From an uncultured Ruminococcus sp. (GTDB lineage Bacteria > Bacillota > Clostridia > Oscillospirales > Acutalibacteraceae): a stretch of 7,871 nucleotides of DNA. The notes under the pieces are model-generated. The model worked only from the letters and a program-made list of their open reading frames with translations. It made no database searches and was not told the DNA's origin. The stretch is taken from NCBI GenBank assembly GCA_902783065.1, contig CACZPV010000110.1, positions 1 to 7,871 of the forward strand, in the 5' to 3' direction. Both the position numbers and the translations under genes were made by a program. Positions 7,043 through 7,871 of this stretch are shown here, piece by piece (the first letter of the stretch is position 1; each line of letters opens with the position of its first letter).

Positions 7043-7100
7043 TTCTTTTTTTCCTTTCAATAATTGTACTAAATGTTTACAATCCTCGTAATCCGACCGG

Positions 7101-7138
7101 TAAATAAAAAATAAAGCCATTCGGCATAACCGAACGGC
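7101..7138 (-). terminator. Riboswitch-controlled intrinsic terminator ahead of metK
   Basis: On the minus strand GCCGTTCGG (7138-7130) pairs with CCGAATGGC (7124-7116) through one G-U pair, around the loop TTATG, followed by TTTATTTTTTATTTA (7115-7101). The competing antiterminator is also visible: GCTTTAT (7117-7111), made of the last bases of the terminator stem and the start of the U-tract, is exactly complementary to ATAAAGC (7151-7145), which includes the 3' strand of riboswitch helix P1. SAM binding keeps P1 closed and lets the terminator form. Confidence 0.93.
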
Positions 7139-7144
7139 ATTACT

Positions 7145-7250
7145 GCTTTATCTGCTCATCTTTCGGTCGAACCGCAGGATTTGGCACCTTGCTCACAGAG
7201 TAGGTTGTCGGACGTCATCGGGCCTGTTCCCTCGATCTCTCCGGATAAGT
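7145..7250 (-). promoter_or_regulatory. SAM-I (S-box) riboswitch aptamer of metK
   Basis: Minus-strand RNA with the conserved SAM-I blocks in order: CTTATC (7249-7244, 5' strand of P1), GGAGAG, GAGGGAACAGGCCCGATGA, ACAACC, GCAAGGTGCCAAATCC, a small hairpin CGGTTCGACCG (P4), AAAGATGAG, and GATAA (7152-7148, 3' strand of P1). Length and spacing fit the class. It lies between a consensus promoter and metK, the expected place for feedback control by the enzyme's product. Confidence 0.97.
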
Positions 7251-7265
7251 TGATTGTATGGGCAT

Positions 7266-7294
7266 ATTATAACATTTAACAAATATTTTGTCAA
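7266..7294 (-). promoter_or_regulatory. Consensus sigma-A promoter of the metK leader
   Basis: On the minus strand, TTGACA (7294-7289), a 17-base spacer and TATAAT (7271-7266): a perfect match to the housekeeping consensus. Transcription should start near 7259, about ten bases before the riboswitch, giving a leader of about 217 bases before the metK ATG. A strong fixed promoter followed by attenuation is the normal design for S-box genes. Confidence 0.93.
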
Positions 7295-7533
7295 TACTAT
7301 TTAAACCTTTATGATTAATGTTTTACAATTTGCTGATAAATCTCAGCCCACTAACAAATGCTTTATTGTTTTTGCTTTTTTAAAAAACTTTGAAACAAAA
7401 ACTCTATAAAATTGTTTGATGATTAATCAGACAATAAAGATGTGTAATTTTTTTGCTAACAACTTATTAAATAAAACGGTTATAATATTGTAATAGTTTT
7501 TTTTAAAAATAATTACTCAAATGCATTAAAATA

Positions 7534-7542
7534 TGATATAAT
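7534..7542 (+). promoter_or_regulatory. Likely extended -10 promoter for the right-edge gene
   Basis: TGATATAAT is an extended -10 element (TGn then TATAAT). The hexamer at the 17-base -35 position (TACTCA, 7514-7519) is poor, which extended -10 promoters tolerate. Start near 7549 would give a leader of roughly 210-230 bases before the membrane-protein start. Confidence 0.4.
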
Positions 7543-7698
7543 GAAATATAGTTTGATGTTCCATAAAAACAATGCAGATGATACTTTTATAAATCATCCG
7601 GTAAAAAAGAATCACTGATTAATTCATTAAAGAAAGACAGAATATTGGAAGATGTCCACTAAACTCAACAAGAAATTCCTTTGATAATCTCATTTCCG

Positions 7699-7723
7699 AT
7701 TTATTCAGTGTTTCTGAATAAAT
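7699..7723 (+). repeat. 10-bp hairpin in the leader of the right-edge gene
   Basis: ATTTATTCAG (7699-7708) and CTGAATAAAT (7714-7723) pair perfectly around TGTTT. No T-run follows, so it is not a typical terminator. It ends about 25 bases before the GGAAGG ribosome site. Confidence 0.5.
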
Positions 7724-7762
7724 TAATACTATAAATATTGCATCAAACGGAAGGTGTATTGA

Positions 7763-7871
7763 TTGCAGGATACGATTTTGATGATCCGAAATATTGTAGA
7801 TGTCAATTTTTTTCCTATTGTTGGAATTGCGTTTCTGATGTATTTTCTATGGAGAAATGCACATCTGGAGA
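7763..7871 (+). CDS. Membrane protein, N-terminus only (runs off the window)
   Basis: Only about 36 codons are visible. Two starts are possible in one frame: TTG at 7763, with GGAAGG (7749-7754) 8 bases before it, or ATG at 7781, with AGGA (7767-7770) 10 bases before it. From the ATG the peptide begins MIRNIVDVNFFPIVGIAF and goes on through LMYFLW to RNAHLE. The hydrophobic run FFPIVGIAFLMYFLW is a first membrane span, followed by a charged turn. This kind of opening is seen in multi-span sensor proteins, including clostridial diguanylate cyclases and histidine kinases, but nothing diagnostic is inside the window, so no function is given. An alternative frame (GVLIAGYDFDDPKYC and on) is also open to the edge, but it is Cys-rich and has no well-placed start. 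Confidence 0.55.
   Translation, partial: MQDTILMIRNIVDVNFFPIVGIAFLMYFLWRNAHLE

Larger units (their letters stand above)
7295..7762. other. AT-rich gap between metK and the right-edge gene
   Basis: About 470 bp with no gene I can support. Visible elements are a TTTTTTAAAAAA palindrome (7376-7387), a 9-bp inverted repeat CTTTATTGT/ACAATAAAG (7361-7369, 7431-7439) too far apart for a strong hairpin, a TATAAT at 7481-7486 with no good -35, and the extended -10 promoter and leader hairpin listed separately. From about 7550 on, the DNA is probably the untranslated leader of the right-edge gene. I matched it to no riboswitch class. Confidence 0.5.

Noticed and set aside
7541..7618. Small plus-strand frame (MKYSLMFHKNNADD and on) in the right-hand gap
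   Set aside because: It overlaps the proposed -10 box, has no ribosome site, and its composition is that of random AT-rich DNA.

Overview
The window looks like chromosomal DNA from a low-GC Gram-positive anaerobe of the class Clostridia, most likely a Ruminococcus-type member of the Ruminococcaceae/Oscillospiraceae. This rests on the AT-rich intergenic DNA, the SAM-I riboswitch ahead of metK, a Noc-type ParB protein next to rsmG and mnmG, strong purine-rich ribosome binding sites, and an ECF-type sigma factor paired with a membrane anti-sigma-like protein. The lineage call is an inference; no rRNA or marker search was possible.

Layout. (1) Left edge, plus strand: the last 51 codons of a sigma factor (region 4) overlap by 4 bases a gene for a single-pass membrane protein that is probably its anti-sigma partner. 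That gene stops at 1398, but its frame continues for 40 plausible codons to a second stop at 1519-1521, so it is probably cut by a nonsense mutation or a base error. A perfect 22-bp hairpin (1568-1617) ends this unit and lies between it and the convergent noc gene. (2) 1643-7260, minus strand, read right to left: a consensus promoter, a SAM-I riboswitch with its terminator, metK, a bidirectional terminator, a 361-bp gap holding a GC-richer structured island, mnmG (gidA), rsmG (gidB) and noc. (3) Right edge, plus strand: about 470 bp of AT-rich DNA holding a likely promoter and leader, then the start of a membrane protein that runs off the window.

How the genes fit together. MnmG (with MnmE, not present here) modifies the wobble uridine of tRNAs, RsmG methylates 16S rRNA, and Noc is a CTP-dependent DNA-binding protein of the ParB family that couples division-site choice to the chromosome. 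In many Firmicutes these lie in the origin-proximal order mnmE-mnmG-rsmG-noc-soj-parB. Here the mnmG-rsmG-noc core is kept, but the flanks have changed: metK with its riboswitch takes the upstream place, and a sigma/anti-sigma unit takes the place of soj-parB. MetK makes S-adenosylmethionine, which is also RsmG's methyl donor, but a terminator after metK argues against one shared transcript.

I found no mobile element, CRISPR array, tRNA or rRNA. The points most worth a second look are the interrupted anti-sigma gene, the Noc specificity residues and missing membrane anchor, the structured island between metK and mnmG, and the GTTTTCAACA repeats between rsmG and noc. I do not see clear evidence of a wholly new system.
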